Origin: Reticulitermes lucifugus
Taxonomy: Eukaryota; Arthropoda; Insecta; Blattodea; Rhinotermitidae
NCBI GenBank assembly: GCA_026260175.1
Contig: JAKCWW010001660.1
Location: 1,726-65,725, forward strand
Length of the DNA stretch: 64,000 nucleotides
Reading direction: 5' to 3'
The notes beneath the pieces were generated by a model. It had not been told where the DNA came from. It did not search any database and worked only from the letters and a program-made list of their open reading frames with translations. Positions 1-11,885 of the stretch are shown one piece after another. The position numbers and the translations under genes are program-made. Within the stretch, counting starts at the first letter, position 1. Every line of letters begins with the position of its first letter.

Positions 1-85
1 ATTTGTGCTTTTGTGCTGGCTTTGTAATTGGCACTTGTGCTGTTAAGTCTGCACGTTAATAAATACTTATTGAATTGAATTGAAT
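1..85 (+). repeat. Probable 3' tail of a LINE-type retrotransposon
   Basis: The segment ends in an AATAAA-like stretch followed by a short tandem of GAATT units. This is the usual look of a non-LTR retrotransposon 3' end with a simple-repeat tail. No coding sequence is visible because the window starts here, so the clade cannot be named. It could instead be an ordinary AT-rich stretch with a chance pentamer repeat. Confidence 0.3.
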
Positions 86-1104
86 TATTGATTCTGTTAA
101 TTAGAAGTATGGAATTGACGTGTCCTTCAATGGCGTATTATTCATACCATTTCTTTAAATTCGGAAAATTATTTCAATAGATAAAAAGAGGCATATACGG
201 AAACAAAGAAGCAGAAATATCATGGAAACGCTAACTACAGTTCCGTTTACGATGTTAATACGCGTTTCTGTAGAAGATTACGCAAGCTGGTAACCGGTCG
301 AAAAAGCCTCAGCCAAGTAAAGTGTTATGCCCCTTTTCCATTTAAAATCTCAATTGGTCATTCTCTTGGCAATTTATAGATATAAACACAATCGTCTTTA
401 CAGTGTCTTTCATTGTATATCAGGTTTCACATTAGGGAATATATTGGGATTTTCAGAATATCCTTATGTGTATTAGGAAAGATGAGACAATCAAAACCCT
501 GACTTCAGTTTTCGATCCAGAATCTTCCGTACAAACTCAGATGCTTTGTAAAGATGTTTGGTTTGAGCTTCAGAGTGACTTCTTCTCTACACCGTACACT
601 TGTACCTTCTGTATCATCAAGTGTAACTCCACTGAAACCAGAGCGAGTCTTTCGAAATATTCGCCAATGAAGCATGAAGCCATAGGTCTTTAAGCTCATC
701 GCATTCAGAGAAGATAAAAGATATAGCGATGCGCTGTCTTCTTGCTACTGCCAGTGTTGAAAGTTCAGACAGGACAAGAAGAAATTTGACAGTGTCAGAG
801 GTTAAAGACTGCTAGGGTTCATTCAGAAAATCTATAGTCAAGATGAGTATTCCTTCTGCTTGGCGTGTAGCCTACGATGCAAATGCCGAAGAAATCACTC
901 ACTTTTCCAGATAACTCTATTACTTTAATTCTAATCGATATTAAGATGTGGTGATAATATTAGATGTGGTTTTCAGTTTCATTTTCGATATCGACTGCTG
1001 AAAATATACTTCTGAACTTTGAAGTTAAAAGCATTACGACCTCCATACATTCAGCTGAATAGGTGCGGAGAAAATATATACTTATTATTCACTTTTGAAC
1101 CGTG
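86..1104. other. No gene seen
   Basis: AT-rich DNA. Short overlapping ORFs on both strands near 466-699 have no recognisable domain, and the two strands cover the same bases, so at least one is a shadow. I see no splice-site pattern, repeat or RNA. Confidence 0.5.
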
Positions 1105-1240
1105 CGTTACCCCACGGGGAGGCTCGGGTAAAGTCCTAGGAGAGTCTATGTGGAATTTGGATGGAAAAAACTGCATTGGGACATGGTCCTTCTCTGACTT
1201 CTTCGGTAATCCCTTGTCAGTAATTATCATTCCATCAATA
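1105..1240 (+). repeat. Highly diverged SINE-A copy
   Basis: The order of short matches follows the better-preserved SINE-A at 14578-14862: a worn tRNA-like head, a GTC(C/T)ATGTGG block, a GCA(C/T)TGGGACA block, then a CTTCGGT(A/T) block and a TCATTCCA end. The pol III B box is destroyed. This is the oldest-looking member of the family here. It underlies two overlapping spurious ORFs on opposite strands (1019-1357 and 1051-1302). Confidence 0.45.
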
Positions 1241-1864
1241 CCCCATACTGATTCGTCTATCGGCAGGAGATGGGCAAAGGTAACGTCAGAGATCATAGAC
1301 AAATATAACCATCATACGTGTAAACAATTACATGTACACGTATACAGTAATCAGTGAGGACGAAAATAATAATAAAGTGATTATGCAGAGTTCAAGAATT
1401 CCTCTTTTTAAGGGAAGCAAACTCTGGTACGGACTGAAGTTCTGTGCATAAATATAAATTAATTTTTGTCTATGAATGGTCAAACCTAAACCACAATAAA
1501 ACTCTAAATTGATGCTCTGACGCAGTCGCAGCACAGACTACACTAAATCAACTTTCATGTAAATAAATATTTGAGCATAATATTGCATCTCTTCATATCA
1601 TTATATATTGCAGCGAAATAGAACACTATTCCATTCATACATAGTGCGTCGCTATGCGATTCGGTACGCCATTACCATTTTCAGGATAGCGAGCGAAGTC
1701 ACTTACTGCATCAAATTAACTTAAAACATTATACACATTAAAATCCTCAGAATTAATTCAAATGTTAGCAGACGCACACATATTGGTGCATACATCATGC
1801 AGTATATCTAATGACTCGTGTATGAATCAGAGTTGTCTAGCGATAATGTTCACAGCCCTTAGAA
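1241..1864. other. No gene seen
   Basis: AT-rich sequence with only short, unrecognisable ORFs. No repeat relationship to the rest of the window was noticed. Confidence 0.5.
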
Positions 1865-2275
1865 GTGTTTGCATTGTCTCCAAAAGGGCCTGCTAGCTTC
1901 GTCATTTCCGTCCGTCCGTCTACCCGCCTATCTGTCCTCATGTAACAGAGTGGCTCCCACTGGATGGATTTCCATGAAATTTTAGTACTGGGTAATTAAT
2001 TACAAGCTGTCGAGAAACTCCAAAATTGGTTGAAATTTGACAATAATACCGGGCACATTACATGAAGACTTAAGTATGTTTAATTCTTGTAGGCGAAACA
2101 AATTCTTCCTAAAGTATTTTTCTGCAGTATCCAATAATTTTACTGTTTACAGCGACATGTAGCTCAACAATTCATACACAAGGCATTGGTAACTTCCTAT
2201 TTCAACAAAGCTAAAGCAAACACGCCACTATGTTACGTTACACGCACATTGCCTATCTCGTTTTCTTTTATGAAT
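1865..2275 (+). repeat. R1 dispersed repeat, copy 1 (most diverged)
   Basis: Shares with the copies at 36485, 48810 and 54605 the order of three landmarks: a GTCCGTCCGTC-rich start, a GGCTCCCACTGGATGGATTT block followed by an ACTTTACATGAA-like block, and a 3' end with TTACGTT-ACACGCACATTGCC. The central part found in copies 2-4 is largely unrecognisable or deleted. No coding function is inferred. Confidence 0.55.
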
Positions 2276-4902
2276 TCTGAAAACACTGGAGCCAACTGCA
2301 CAATACTTTGTCATTTAGGTCTCAAAACGTGGAATGAACGAAGTGATTTTCAAGACCTATATGGCAACGTATGTAAATGTGTATTACTGTTTCCACACCA
2401 TATCAATAATTATGTCACTCCAACAAGAATAAACTTACTAAACACTAAAATACATTTATCTCAGGTTCTCACATAATTCGCAGCCTCTGTCCACAAAGTG
2501 TGTTAACAGTCGCTAAGTGGCACTTGTTTTTTAAGCTTCTTGGTGAAAGTGGTCATAAGGTGTGTCTTAAACTTTGTGATGAAATTAAAATTTGTCCTCC
2601 ACATCTGCAAATAAAAATTCTGCAAGAGTGGTCAAATTAAAACACCCGCCTTTCTGTTAGAAAAGCTTTGTGATTTTCAGTTTTTATGTTCTCTTCTATG
2701 GGAACCAAATAAAAACCTGTCACTGCTATATGACTGCAAAATGATACTGGAATACTTGCCTCAATTACTATTACATCGTCGATTGTTGCTGGAAGAATTA
2801 TCATTAATAAAGCAAAGCTTCTAATTCGAAAATCGAACACATAAAGGAGAGCGCGTTAAATATTATACACGTTCATGGTGCCTAGGATAAAACAAAAATA
2901 AACTCAGATCGAAAAGCATGTAAAGAAAAGAACAATATTTTTACCTGACGTAAGACATACACTGGTTATTATAGGTTATTATAGGTTGTTATTACTATTG
3001 TTATTATATCGAGTTATCTGTCCATAAGGTTTCATGATAAATGGGGCATACATGTTCGAAAATTGCCCCTTAGTGCCTCTTTATGAGTTAAATAGACACC
3101 GTGGCTAGAAATGGCTTTCTTCAAAATCTTCCAGTTCTTAACTCAAAATTAATTCTATATAATACCCTTTATTTTACATTTAAGAGCGTTGTTATCTTAA
3201 TAATGTTTATGGTGGTGATGGGGCACTTCTTTCATATAATGTGACATGTTCGCATGAAAAATTCTTCTTCCTCAGCGGCGTTATAAGTAACGCCGCCCTT
3301 TTAATCTGTGTCAACTGTGCTGACCGTGCGACAGGAATATATGGGTCACTTCATTTGGCCAACTTGTTTATTTATCTCGTGTGCTGATGGTACAAACTAA
3401 GAAGGCTTTGTTTTAATCCGCCTGCATTACTAGTTACCTGCTGTAAGTTTAATCTCGTGTCCATTTTCAGTAAGATAATTGTCAATACGACAACTAAGTG
3501 CGTCTTTAAGACAAATTCAGTTTCGCTTCAGTGAGAGCTTTGCGGTGCAGCCTGTGACCCAGATCCGTTTCACCTGGTGCGAGTGGTTGGTCTCACAGTA
3601 AATCCTACGTAATGGTGTTGGAGCCATTTAGAAGTAAATACAGGATTTTACAACCCGAAATCTCGGCAACACCCCAATTACTCTCACGGCGAGAGCTTAG
3701 TCGAGTTGCGTGGTATTAAGTGACCGAAGCTACGGCCACCCGGTGGTTGTTCCCAGGCACCAGTCACCGATACAACCCCACACAAATCACCCACACCACA
3801 CTGGACGCTACGATATGCAGTATGGTGATGGGCACAATTGTTGCTACGGTAATGCCTTAAGGAAATGGAAAAGCCTTCTTGTACAGTATGAAGTACAACG
3901 TAGTATGTAAGGTGTTCCAGAGTGAATACTACCAACTAAATATAACAAGAAACGTATCAGGTCACATATCGTAACGTTACGCTGTGTCCTTTGGATAAAA
4001 AGTTTTTCTTCGTATAATATATCCCGTTGTGTTCACAATATAAATGTCAAATATAAAGGCATAACGTAAATGTTTACAGATATCTTAACGCTCGTAAATA
4101 GAATGTTAAGTACTTCATTGCAATGAAGGTGTTACATAAAAACGGCAACGTAAGCAAACGTCATACAATGTTATTAAATAGGTAATATTTAATTGACTGG
4201 GGACAGATTGAGGAACTCGGTATAAATTTATATGTTAAATAATAACCCAAAGATGAAAGGATTGAGATCTCATCACTTTTCTAAAGCACTACCAAAGTTT
4301 CATGATAATCTTATGCATATTTTTTACAAGTGGCCAACGATGCCTTGTTTTTCAGCTGAAATATACAGCTACAATCCAAAATAATACAATTTGTTTTATT
4401 AACAATGTTTTATCAGACTGATATGTGTTGACATTTGATCGAAAATTTATTGAATTCGGAATCGCAGGCCGCCAAAAAGAAGTGTTCTTTTGACTTCCGG
4501 AAGTGCCCGTACATTTGGGTGGATAATGCTGCAAGATATAGGCATGTATTTCCATGCGAAAACTTTATCAAGAATCAAAAATAACAGATAGAAAGACACT
4601 TGTTACGGAAAAACACTGTAACATTTCGATCTACAAGATTTAAATGTATATGAAAATTCATATGATATGTTGCGAAAACATAGGTTAGAATAAAACTGCT
4701 CACGGTCGCTTTGGTGTCAGCGGTTTTAATATTTCAGAGACATAATTAGTTGGAACACGTATTCTAAAGACTTGGCATCTTTTGTCCCAATGGTAATTGT
4801 TTTCAAAAATACTTAGCATCCATAGTAAAACAAAGATTTTCAAAATGCGTTTTTGCGACTGTGTACATTGTAGTACTTATTGTTTTAATCAATCTCCCTT
4901 CA
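2276..4902. other. No gene seen; GC-richer patch at 3540-3910
   Basis: Mostly AT-rich. A perfect 9-bp-stem hairpin lies at 3275-3296. The stretch 3540-3910 has higher GC than its flanks and overlapping ORFs on both strands without recognisable domains. Read on the minus strand it carries a worn pol III B-box-like GGGTTGTAAAATCC, so it may be an old SINE. I cannot tie it to another copy here. Confidence 0.4.
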
Positions 4903-5010
4903 CGGTAGCTCAGTCAGCCCCCAGCAGACCGTAAAGACCGACTGGTTGATAAACCCCTTATGAGAAGATAGTACAATGTAGAGCAGCCGACCCTGCTGTA
5001 TTGATCAAAT
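4903..5010 (+). repeat. tRNA-like SINE head relic
   Basis: An A-box-like TAGCTCAGTCAG is followed about 35 bases later by a worn B box (GGTTGATAAACC). The spacing suits a tRNA-derived SINE head, but the body does not match the other families in the window. A chance match is possible. Confidence 0.3.
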
Positions 5011-5565
5011 GTTTGTCTATGGTTCATTTAAATATTCTTTGGAAGTTTCAGTGAATAATTTACGTCCTGTCAGAAGGGACAGTGTTCTTGTCAACTAGAA
5101 AAGTCGAGGAAGGAAAGAATTTCCTATTGTAAGCATAAATGCATGTCTTTAATTACCGCAATTTTCTGCTGTGTGCTACAGTATACTGACGACAGAATGC
5201 AAGAGTAGGAAAATATAAATTAATATGTACAGTTCCAAAAGCTTTGGCCTGTTAAATCATTCTGTTGTGATATGCTGAAATTATTTTGTAGCATTCAAAG
5301 TAACATGGGAGCAGAGTTTCGAAATATTAAATACTACAAATCAACGAGGAGATTCTTCAGAGTTTTTATGGATTAAAAATCCCATGAGCGTATTCTCAGG
5401 AAGTACCCATCTTTAATTACATACAAACACGCTGCTAGACCTATTTGTGAGACTGCATTCAGTCCCGTCCTTATATGGGTGTGATCCTGGTACCTAACGC
5501 GTAACAGCTTCGACGGTGGGGTCATTTATAGCCTACGTAAAACAAAAATGTTCCCTGTAGGGATT
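5011..5565. other. No gene seen
   Basis: AT-rich sequence without recognisable ORFs, repeats or RNA structures. Confidence 0.5.
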
Positions 5566-5812
5566 TTTGAGGCATTAATCCATTCATTCTGCACCTGGGC
5601 ACTTTATGGAGGAGAGTGGTCAACTTCACACCTCCATCGTTTTACACCCGATTCCTATTGAATAGGAAGCCGGGTGCGATCCAGACCCTTTCCAGAATTT
5701 TGGAGGAGAGGAAATTCTCTTCCTGTTGCCGAGATTTAATCCCGGATCCTCCAGCCCTTAGCCTAGTCTCTATACCAATTACGCTCTCCCGGTTCCCCGC
5801 TCCTTATAGTCT
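5566..5812 (-). repeat. tRNA-derived SINE, unassigned family
   Basis: On the minus strand the head near 5800-5770 has an A-box-like GAGCGTAATTGGTATA. A B-box-like CGGGATTAAATCTCGG follows at 5731-5745, then a GC-rich body with a short internal inverted repeat (CACCCGGCTTCC / GGAATCGGGTG). The layout is that of a pol III SINE, but no second copy is present. The plus-strand ORF at 5616-5900 is a by-product of this repeat. Confidence 0.45.
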
Positions 5813-6274
5813 ATGTATATTTATAAAACAGTCTTTAAAGAAAACCTTTGTTCACAAACTCGATATGAAATTCAGATTTAGAAGATTAATGTTGTTCTGA
5901 TTGTATTCGTGAAAGTGCGCGCGCGCCTGTATGTATACTTTCAACAAGGCTGCAAGTAGATAGCTGTAAATGTGACTGCTGTGCTGATAAAAGGCTGTGT
6001 TACCGGGTCAGTTACTTCATACACTTACGAGCGCTGATCTGGTGCCTCCCAATAAACAAAGGAGTCTGCACGAATAGGGAAAGACAGTTATGTCTAATTC
6101 ATAGAATTAGCACGAGGCAAAATCATACCTAATCTGCATCAGACGCGGGCAAGTACGTTGCGTAAAAGACACCACATAATTAGTTACATCATTAGACACA
6201 CGTCTTTAAGGATGTAAAGTTGTGAATGGTAAAGTTTCCACTATGTATCCATTTTGTTAAAGCAGGTATATATT
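5813..6274. other. No gene seen
   Basis: AT-rich with a short GC dinucleotide run near 5918-5927. Nothing else is recognisable. Confidence 0.5.
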
Positions 6275-6309
6275 TGTGTGTGTGTACGTGTGTGTGCGTG
6301 TGTGTGTGG
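6275..6309. repeat. (TG)n microsatellite
   Basis: A dinucleotide TG run, interrupted by ACG and GCG triplets, is visible directly in the sequence. Confidence 0.85.
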
Positions 6310-6385
6310 AAATCACATGTAGGAGAAAGGGGTTTAATACTGACTACTTGATTTGTGTTTACTCACTCAAGATTTTGTTTGTGGT

Positions 6386-6632
6386 GAAGGGAACCACAGT
6401 AAATGATACGGACGCACCGCAGCCTTAAGGCTTACTGTGCAACCCTGTAATGAAGATGAAGAGAAAGAAGATTAGTTTTTTTTTCGTATTTCCGTGTATT
6501 GGAGCACCGGTGGAATGAAACTGACAGGGGAAAACCACTTTGTCCACCAATCCCACAGACGTACCCAGGATCGAACCCCGGCTTCCGCGGTGAGAGGCCG
6601 GCGACTAACCGCCTGAGCCATGGCACGGCCCA
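6386..6632 (-). repeat. SINE-A copy
   Basis: Read on the minus strand, a tRNA-like head (6632-6565) has an A box TGGCTCAGGCGG and a B box GGTTCGATCC (here GGGGTTCGATCC). The family-specific body with CCACCGGTGCTCC follows, and the 3' block GCGGTGCGTCCGTA. It matches the copies at 14578 and 44749 along its length, with a deletion in the middle. The ORFs at 6432-6725 and 6472-6702 are translations of this repeat, not genes. Confidence 0.8.
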
Positions 6633-9600
6633 CACAAGACTTACTCTGAGTGTCAGACAGATGGCTTGAATTTTCAGCCGGCTTCGACAAATAGGTATAC
6701 ATTCACTTGTAGGTCTTTCCATCAATTTTACAGTAGCCCTTATCTCCTACTTTGTATTAAGAACCCAGAGATTTAAACGCAACAAAATATAATAGGCTAT
6801 AGCTCGAAGTCTTTTATTTCTAATCATCAATTTCAACATAGAAATAATTACGTTATGTGAGATTTAATTTCCTTAGAATTGTGTTCGTGAATTAAGCCTC
6901 CTGGGATAGGAAGCCGTGTCCTTCGGTAAACAGTTAAAACTGTCGTAGAAATTGGCTGCCTTCATCTTCTGCGTTTACATAATCCAAGAAGAATAAACTG
7001 TTTAGTATTTCACGTGGGAGACAAAGAGCTCTTCTGAAACGTCGGGAAAAAATTCGCCAGTCGACAAAGCGTCACATCCCAAAAGGCTTGGATTTTAATT
7101 AGCTTATACATAATGTAAATCTACTTACATAACATGTAGTTTGAACCATGCTCTTCCAATTGTAATATGTTGCAGCCGGCAGGTTTGAAAGTTTCTGACG
7201 AACGTCTTTCCCTCATTCCCGATCCATACCAGTAAATAATATTACACAGTGCTATCTTCAACTAATGAAAATAACCAGTCATAAATGGACCTCCATATAC
7301 GTCTACTTGGAGATTTTCATGAGAAATATCGTTATATCGTTTTAATTTCGGATCCAACTTCCATCTCCCCGCACTCCCACACCTCTCCCATTATCGATTT
7401 CCTGCGACCAGAATATGGCCGTTGTTCATGTGTAAATCTAGTACTTAGCTTCGAAATTACATAAAATTCTGAAACAAGCTTAAGCTGTATTTTCGTGACA
7501 CGTTTCAGCTTCTTACTTTAAGAAGTCAGCTGCTTGTGTGTGTGTGTGTGTGTGTATGTGTGTGTCTGAAATCCCTCGTCAGCAATTGACTAGGGGTTGC
7601 AGCAAATTAAAGAAGGTGTGACCGAGGGCGTGGTGTGTACAGTTGGAGCGAAACCCCACCACAAATTGGTCTAGAACAGTCTGTAGTTTGAAACGCAATG
7701 CAACCACAGTCCAGATCAAGTAAGCATTCATGAAGGAAAGTTAGAGACTCCAAACACGAAAATTACACTCCTTTCAGTCTGATTGAAGTGAGTGTAAACC
7801 AAGGAGCTGAGAATTAATTTTAGGAATGTGACAGAACCTTCTCGTTCCAAATTACGTGTCTCACACTTTATGTGCATAAATATTCTGTCAGTGAACTAAA
7901 ATTACTTTTACACCTCTTCCAACCCCACATTACCTCATTCCTGAAAACCTCAAATATCTCTTTATTTCTGGATATATTTCTTTATCTTTAACGTTTATCT
8001 ATCTTTTTATTCAAAAGCTGATAATCACCTCAGATCCATTTCTTTCTACATTTTGAGAGATATTTCTGATAAATGTGCATGTCTTTTAAGTCTTTACTGA
8101 TGTTTTCGTCTTTCATTTTATTTATGATGTTGCGAGATATTAATTTGACAAACTATTTAAAATACTAAACATTTTGTTGGAGTCAGAACAGAGCGAAATG
8201 TACACATCTCGCATTGAATTAGAACCAAAGTACATCACACAACACGATGCAATACGCGACGCCACAGACATACTTGTGGAGGCACGCCACATCGCGTAGC
8301 ACAATACTTCTTTTCTTGTAATAAATTTGTGAAAAGTGTGTACCTTGAATTTAGCAACAGGAATTTTTCCAGAAGTAGTCTGATGTTTCAAAAGTCACTT
8401 AATCCAGAATAAAAGCACTGAGTCCTGTGGAAAAAATTAATATAGAAAGTATATAATTTCATGGATATATGAGCAATTGTCAGCTTCCGAATTATGATTG
8501 CGCACCGTAGAGTTAAACATTACTATCCTTATCATTCAAAATATCGAAAAATCTCCCATTTACAGAACAAGTATATATTATGTTAATAGTCTGTTCAAGG
8601 ACTAGCCAACACTTGATTATAAAGTTAATTCTATTCATTGTTTTGGCATAAATTTACACATTAAAATCTATAAGCTTTTACGTTTTTCATACTATGACCA
8701 ATGGAAAAGAATATTAGGCTAGTGGAAGGTAAATTCTGCACTGTCGATTATTCTTCGCTCTTAAACTTTGCCGCTTTTCTATCTTTAGCATTATACCCAG
8801 CCTATAAAAGTCAGCTCAATGCCTGAAAAATTATTCCGCTTTGGTAAGAACACTGAAGACAAATTAAGCAAAGCAACACCTGGAGATATTACCGCGCCAT
8901 ATTAAAGCTGACTAATGTTTAGAACATTTAAATACTTTTTCATTTAGCCAGTATGCATCTAGAACTAAATTTGGTGGCGAATATCAGTTAGGAAATAAAG
9001 CGATATTAGCTATTTTATTGTACTATATAGAGAGTGGGGGGAGGAGGGAAAGCAGTGAAACTTGGTGACTTGAAAAGTTATATTTCTCGTTCAGGTACCT
9101 TCAAAGATACGAAACAATGGTGGTACTGATATTTGTTCCGAGACTAGAAGTTTACATCTGTTTTGAGCAGTGCGGAATCCTGAGAACTGACCAAATACTG
9201 TAACCCAAAATGCCAAGTACATTAGTGAACTGCATAACGACCAAGAAAGAGTAATTACAAAGCATTATGTGAGCTAGTAGGATTAAAACTGGGACTGTGC
9301 ACCTAGGTTATTGCGTCACATAATAAATCTGATGGAACATTTTCGTAGTTGTAATCCCGCATACAAATCGCCAGGTGTTATAACTTACACGTGTGCTAAT
9401 CCTGCAATGTAGCGAGACTAATAATCCCGCATGGCCATTAACGATATCCATACAGCAACCGGAACAAGTGCACTACGTCCCGTGGTTAATTGTAACGTTT
9501 TGCTGTAAAAAATTGTTTTGAATTTGTATCGCTTGCTGGTAATGGTTATGCAATGTTTACTGTCCCATGAAAGATCTGAATGAGACGTTATTAATACGTG

Positions 9601-10254
9601 TCCAGATTGGTTAAGAAAACTCAAAAGCATTATAGTGAAAGGACCAAACATCTACATAAAACTGATAGTGTGCAGCAGGTATATCAGTCCTGGAACTGTT
9701 TTAATTCAAATGGCATGAAAGTTTGTTTTGTTTCTTTGTTCGATGATACCGCAGCGATTGGAAAATGCTTCAAATGTTAGAATTCTCTTTTACGCGGAGA
9801 GGTTAAAAAGACTCTATGCACAGGTTAGAGACAGTAGAATTCCTCTCTATCATTATGATACGTAAGGGCTCGGACTGGCGTTAATGTGAACATCTCCAGT
9901 TTTTCGTAACCATCATGAGTGTTTGGAGTTGTTGCATAAAATGAACACATAGTGAGGTGTTAAAATATTCAGGTATACAAGTTTTATTCACTGCGTTTTT
10001 CGAAGGAAGCGGAAAGAATTTATTCATGTCTAGACATTAGTTGAATACAGTTGATTACCTAATTCTTTGAATACTTTGTTTAGTTACCTGGAAAGAATAA
10101 AGCACAGCAATTGTTAGTATTTGTGCAGTGTGTGTACAGACCGGGCAAGGAGCCTTGTGAAACCACAGATTAGCACATTACATGTTTCCTCAGTGTTGAT
10201 AGTCGCTGGAGCTAGATAGGCGAAGAATGTATCACTCGTGGGAGAGTTAAGATA
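6633..10254. other. No gene seen; (TG)n at 7535-7565
   Basis: A long AT-rich stretch. A TG dinucleotide run lies at 7535-7565. The block at 7030-7050 contains GAAACGTCGGG, a motif also found in the arms of the palindrome at 63858-64000, so it may be a fragment of the same type of element. Small ORFs at 8140-8391 and 9418-9780 show no recognisable domain. Confidence 0.45.
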
Positions 10255-10510
10255 AATTAATACAGATTTTGTTGGAAAAGACTGACGTACAGAGACCGCC
10301 TGGAAGATGGGAGGATAATATTAAAACGCATATTAAATAAATACGATGAAAGCTTTTGGAGTGAATTCATCGAGCCAATGATAGGGACGAAAGGTGTGGT
10401 GCTAGGAACAAGGCAACAAGCATTCTCGTTCCATAAAATGCGAGGAATTTCTTGACTACGGAACTTTTAATGCCTCAAGTAGGACGCTGTTCCATTTGGC
10501 TGCAGTAGAT
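10255..10510 (+). pseudogene. LINE reverse transcriptase C-terminal relic
   Basis: Frame-broken plus-strand translation retains the hallmark of a LINE ORF2 C-terminus: an R-P-P-G-R-W-E-D-N-I-K block near 10290-10325, followed by the A-N-D-R-D position and then the family 3' tail with TTCCATAAAATGCG and AATTTCTTGAC. The latter two are shared with the copy at 20070-20365. Several stops and frameshifts are present, and everything upstream (endonuclease and RT core) is missing, as expected for 5'-truncated LINE insertions. The clade is uncertain. Confidence 0.6.
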
Positions 10511-10869
10511 CGCAATAAATAAACATAAAGGCAATTAAATACACGTACAAAACCGCAAAAGATACTTTTGAGAAGTATATAAGTACACACATTAGATTCA
10601 TACATCTGCCTTATTTAGTGTAAATGGAAGCAGCATTGCCGTTGTTGCTCTCCTGAGAGGATTATATACCAAAGTAAGGGACTTCTGCCCTTAAGTCGTC
10701 CATTCAAATTCAGTAAATGAGAGCAAAGCTGCATGCTTACTATAAGAATTTTAGATAAAAAATAAAAGGGTCGCTCAACACCCAAACTGAGAGTAGGACC
10801 GGGGATTATGATAGAAATGGAAATGAACTCCTGAACAGCCTGGAACCAAAATAAGTTGGTTGAAATTAA
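10511..10869. other. No gene seen
   Basis: AT-rich sequence between a LINE relic and a transposase relic. No terminal inverted repeat for the downstream element was recognised here. Confidence 0.45.
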
Positions 10870-11885
10870 ATTCTTGTGTTCTTACTCTGTTTCATTGTGT
10901 CCGCGAAAACTGGTGCTAATTTTGCAAAACCTACAGCAAATGTTCTCACGTTTGGACGTCACAGTTATTCCCAGAGAAGTGTAGCAGATGAATTTATGTC
11001 GTATCATTCTGAAAGGAGTCCAGTGACACATAACACAGTTGAAATTTTATTTAGCAAGTTTTAGAAAAATACTTCTGTAGCAAAAACGCCATTTTCAGGT
11101 CGTCTCAGCACTTCTCAAGAATTTCGTTACAACGTAATGGCTAAAGAGCCTGCTATTCCTGTAAAGTCACTGAGGCATACTGTCTTTGAAACTGGAATAC
11201 CGAGAAGGGCCATGCATGCCATTCTGTGGCGGGAAAACATTCACTGCAACACCTAACAGAAGAGGATTCCGCTAGGCTGTTAGAAACATTGAATATTTTC
11301 ATTATAATATTGGAGAAGATTCAAATTTCTTACATGCTTATTATTTTCAGATGAAGTAAATATATATGTAAAGGGAGAAATTAGCAAACAGAACCTCAGA
11401 TACTGTTCGAAACATTGATCGAATTTGGTTTTTCGGAAGCAAACAGCAAGGAGCTGAGAGACTAATGGTGCGTTGTGGCATTTGCGATAGAGAAGTCACT
11501 GGTCCATCCCGTTTACCTGGTATTGTGACTGGGGACATTTACTTGCAGACGCAATGGGATCCGTTTTTGCCAGAGCTTTGTATCTTTGGAGGTAACACTA
11601 AATACTTCATGTAAGACGGTTATCTGTCACATTATGCAACATCAAATATCTGCAGCATTGTGGATTTGTAGGAGTGGTCCAGTAGAATGGTAATCAAGAT
11701 TATCGGTTTAGAACCACTAGACGACGATCTTCTGGGCTACGTGAAGTCGCAAGTTTGCAGTATCAGAAATGCTAGTATACTTTAACGCAAACAACGGCTT
11801 TAAGAAGTCTGCTGTTCTATTACAGCAAGCATTCTGCGAAAATTTCAAAACAATACGAGTTTTTGTCTACAAATATGGTTCGGGA
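10870..11885 (+). pseudogene. Decayed mariner-like (IS630/Tc1-mariner) transposase
   Basis: The element encoded a cut-and-paste DNA transposase of the IS630/Tc1-mariner superfamily. From 10876 an N-terminal helix-turn-helix-like region can be read, ending in a stop at 11062. A second segment to about 11260 resembles the paired helix-turn-helix linker. After a frameshift, the catalytic-domain landmark F-S-D-E appears at about 11344, followed by an S-K-Q-N-x-R-Y block. A C-G-I block near 11475 and F-M-stop-D-G...S-H-Y-A at 11606 (second catalytic region, glutamine codon lost to TAA) follow. The last recognisable part is P-L-D-D-D-L-L-G-Y near 11713, where the third acidic region is degraded. 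No clear terminal inverted repeats or TA duplication were found. It is certainly inactive. The subfamily is not resolved. Confidence 0.65.
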
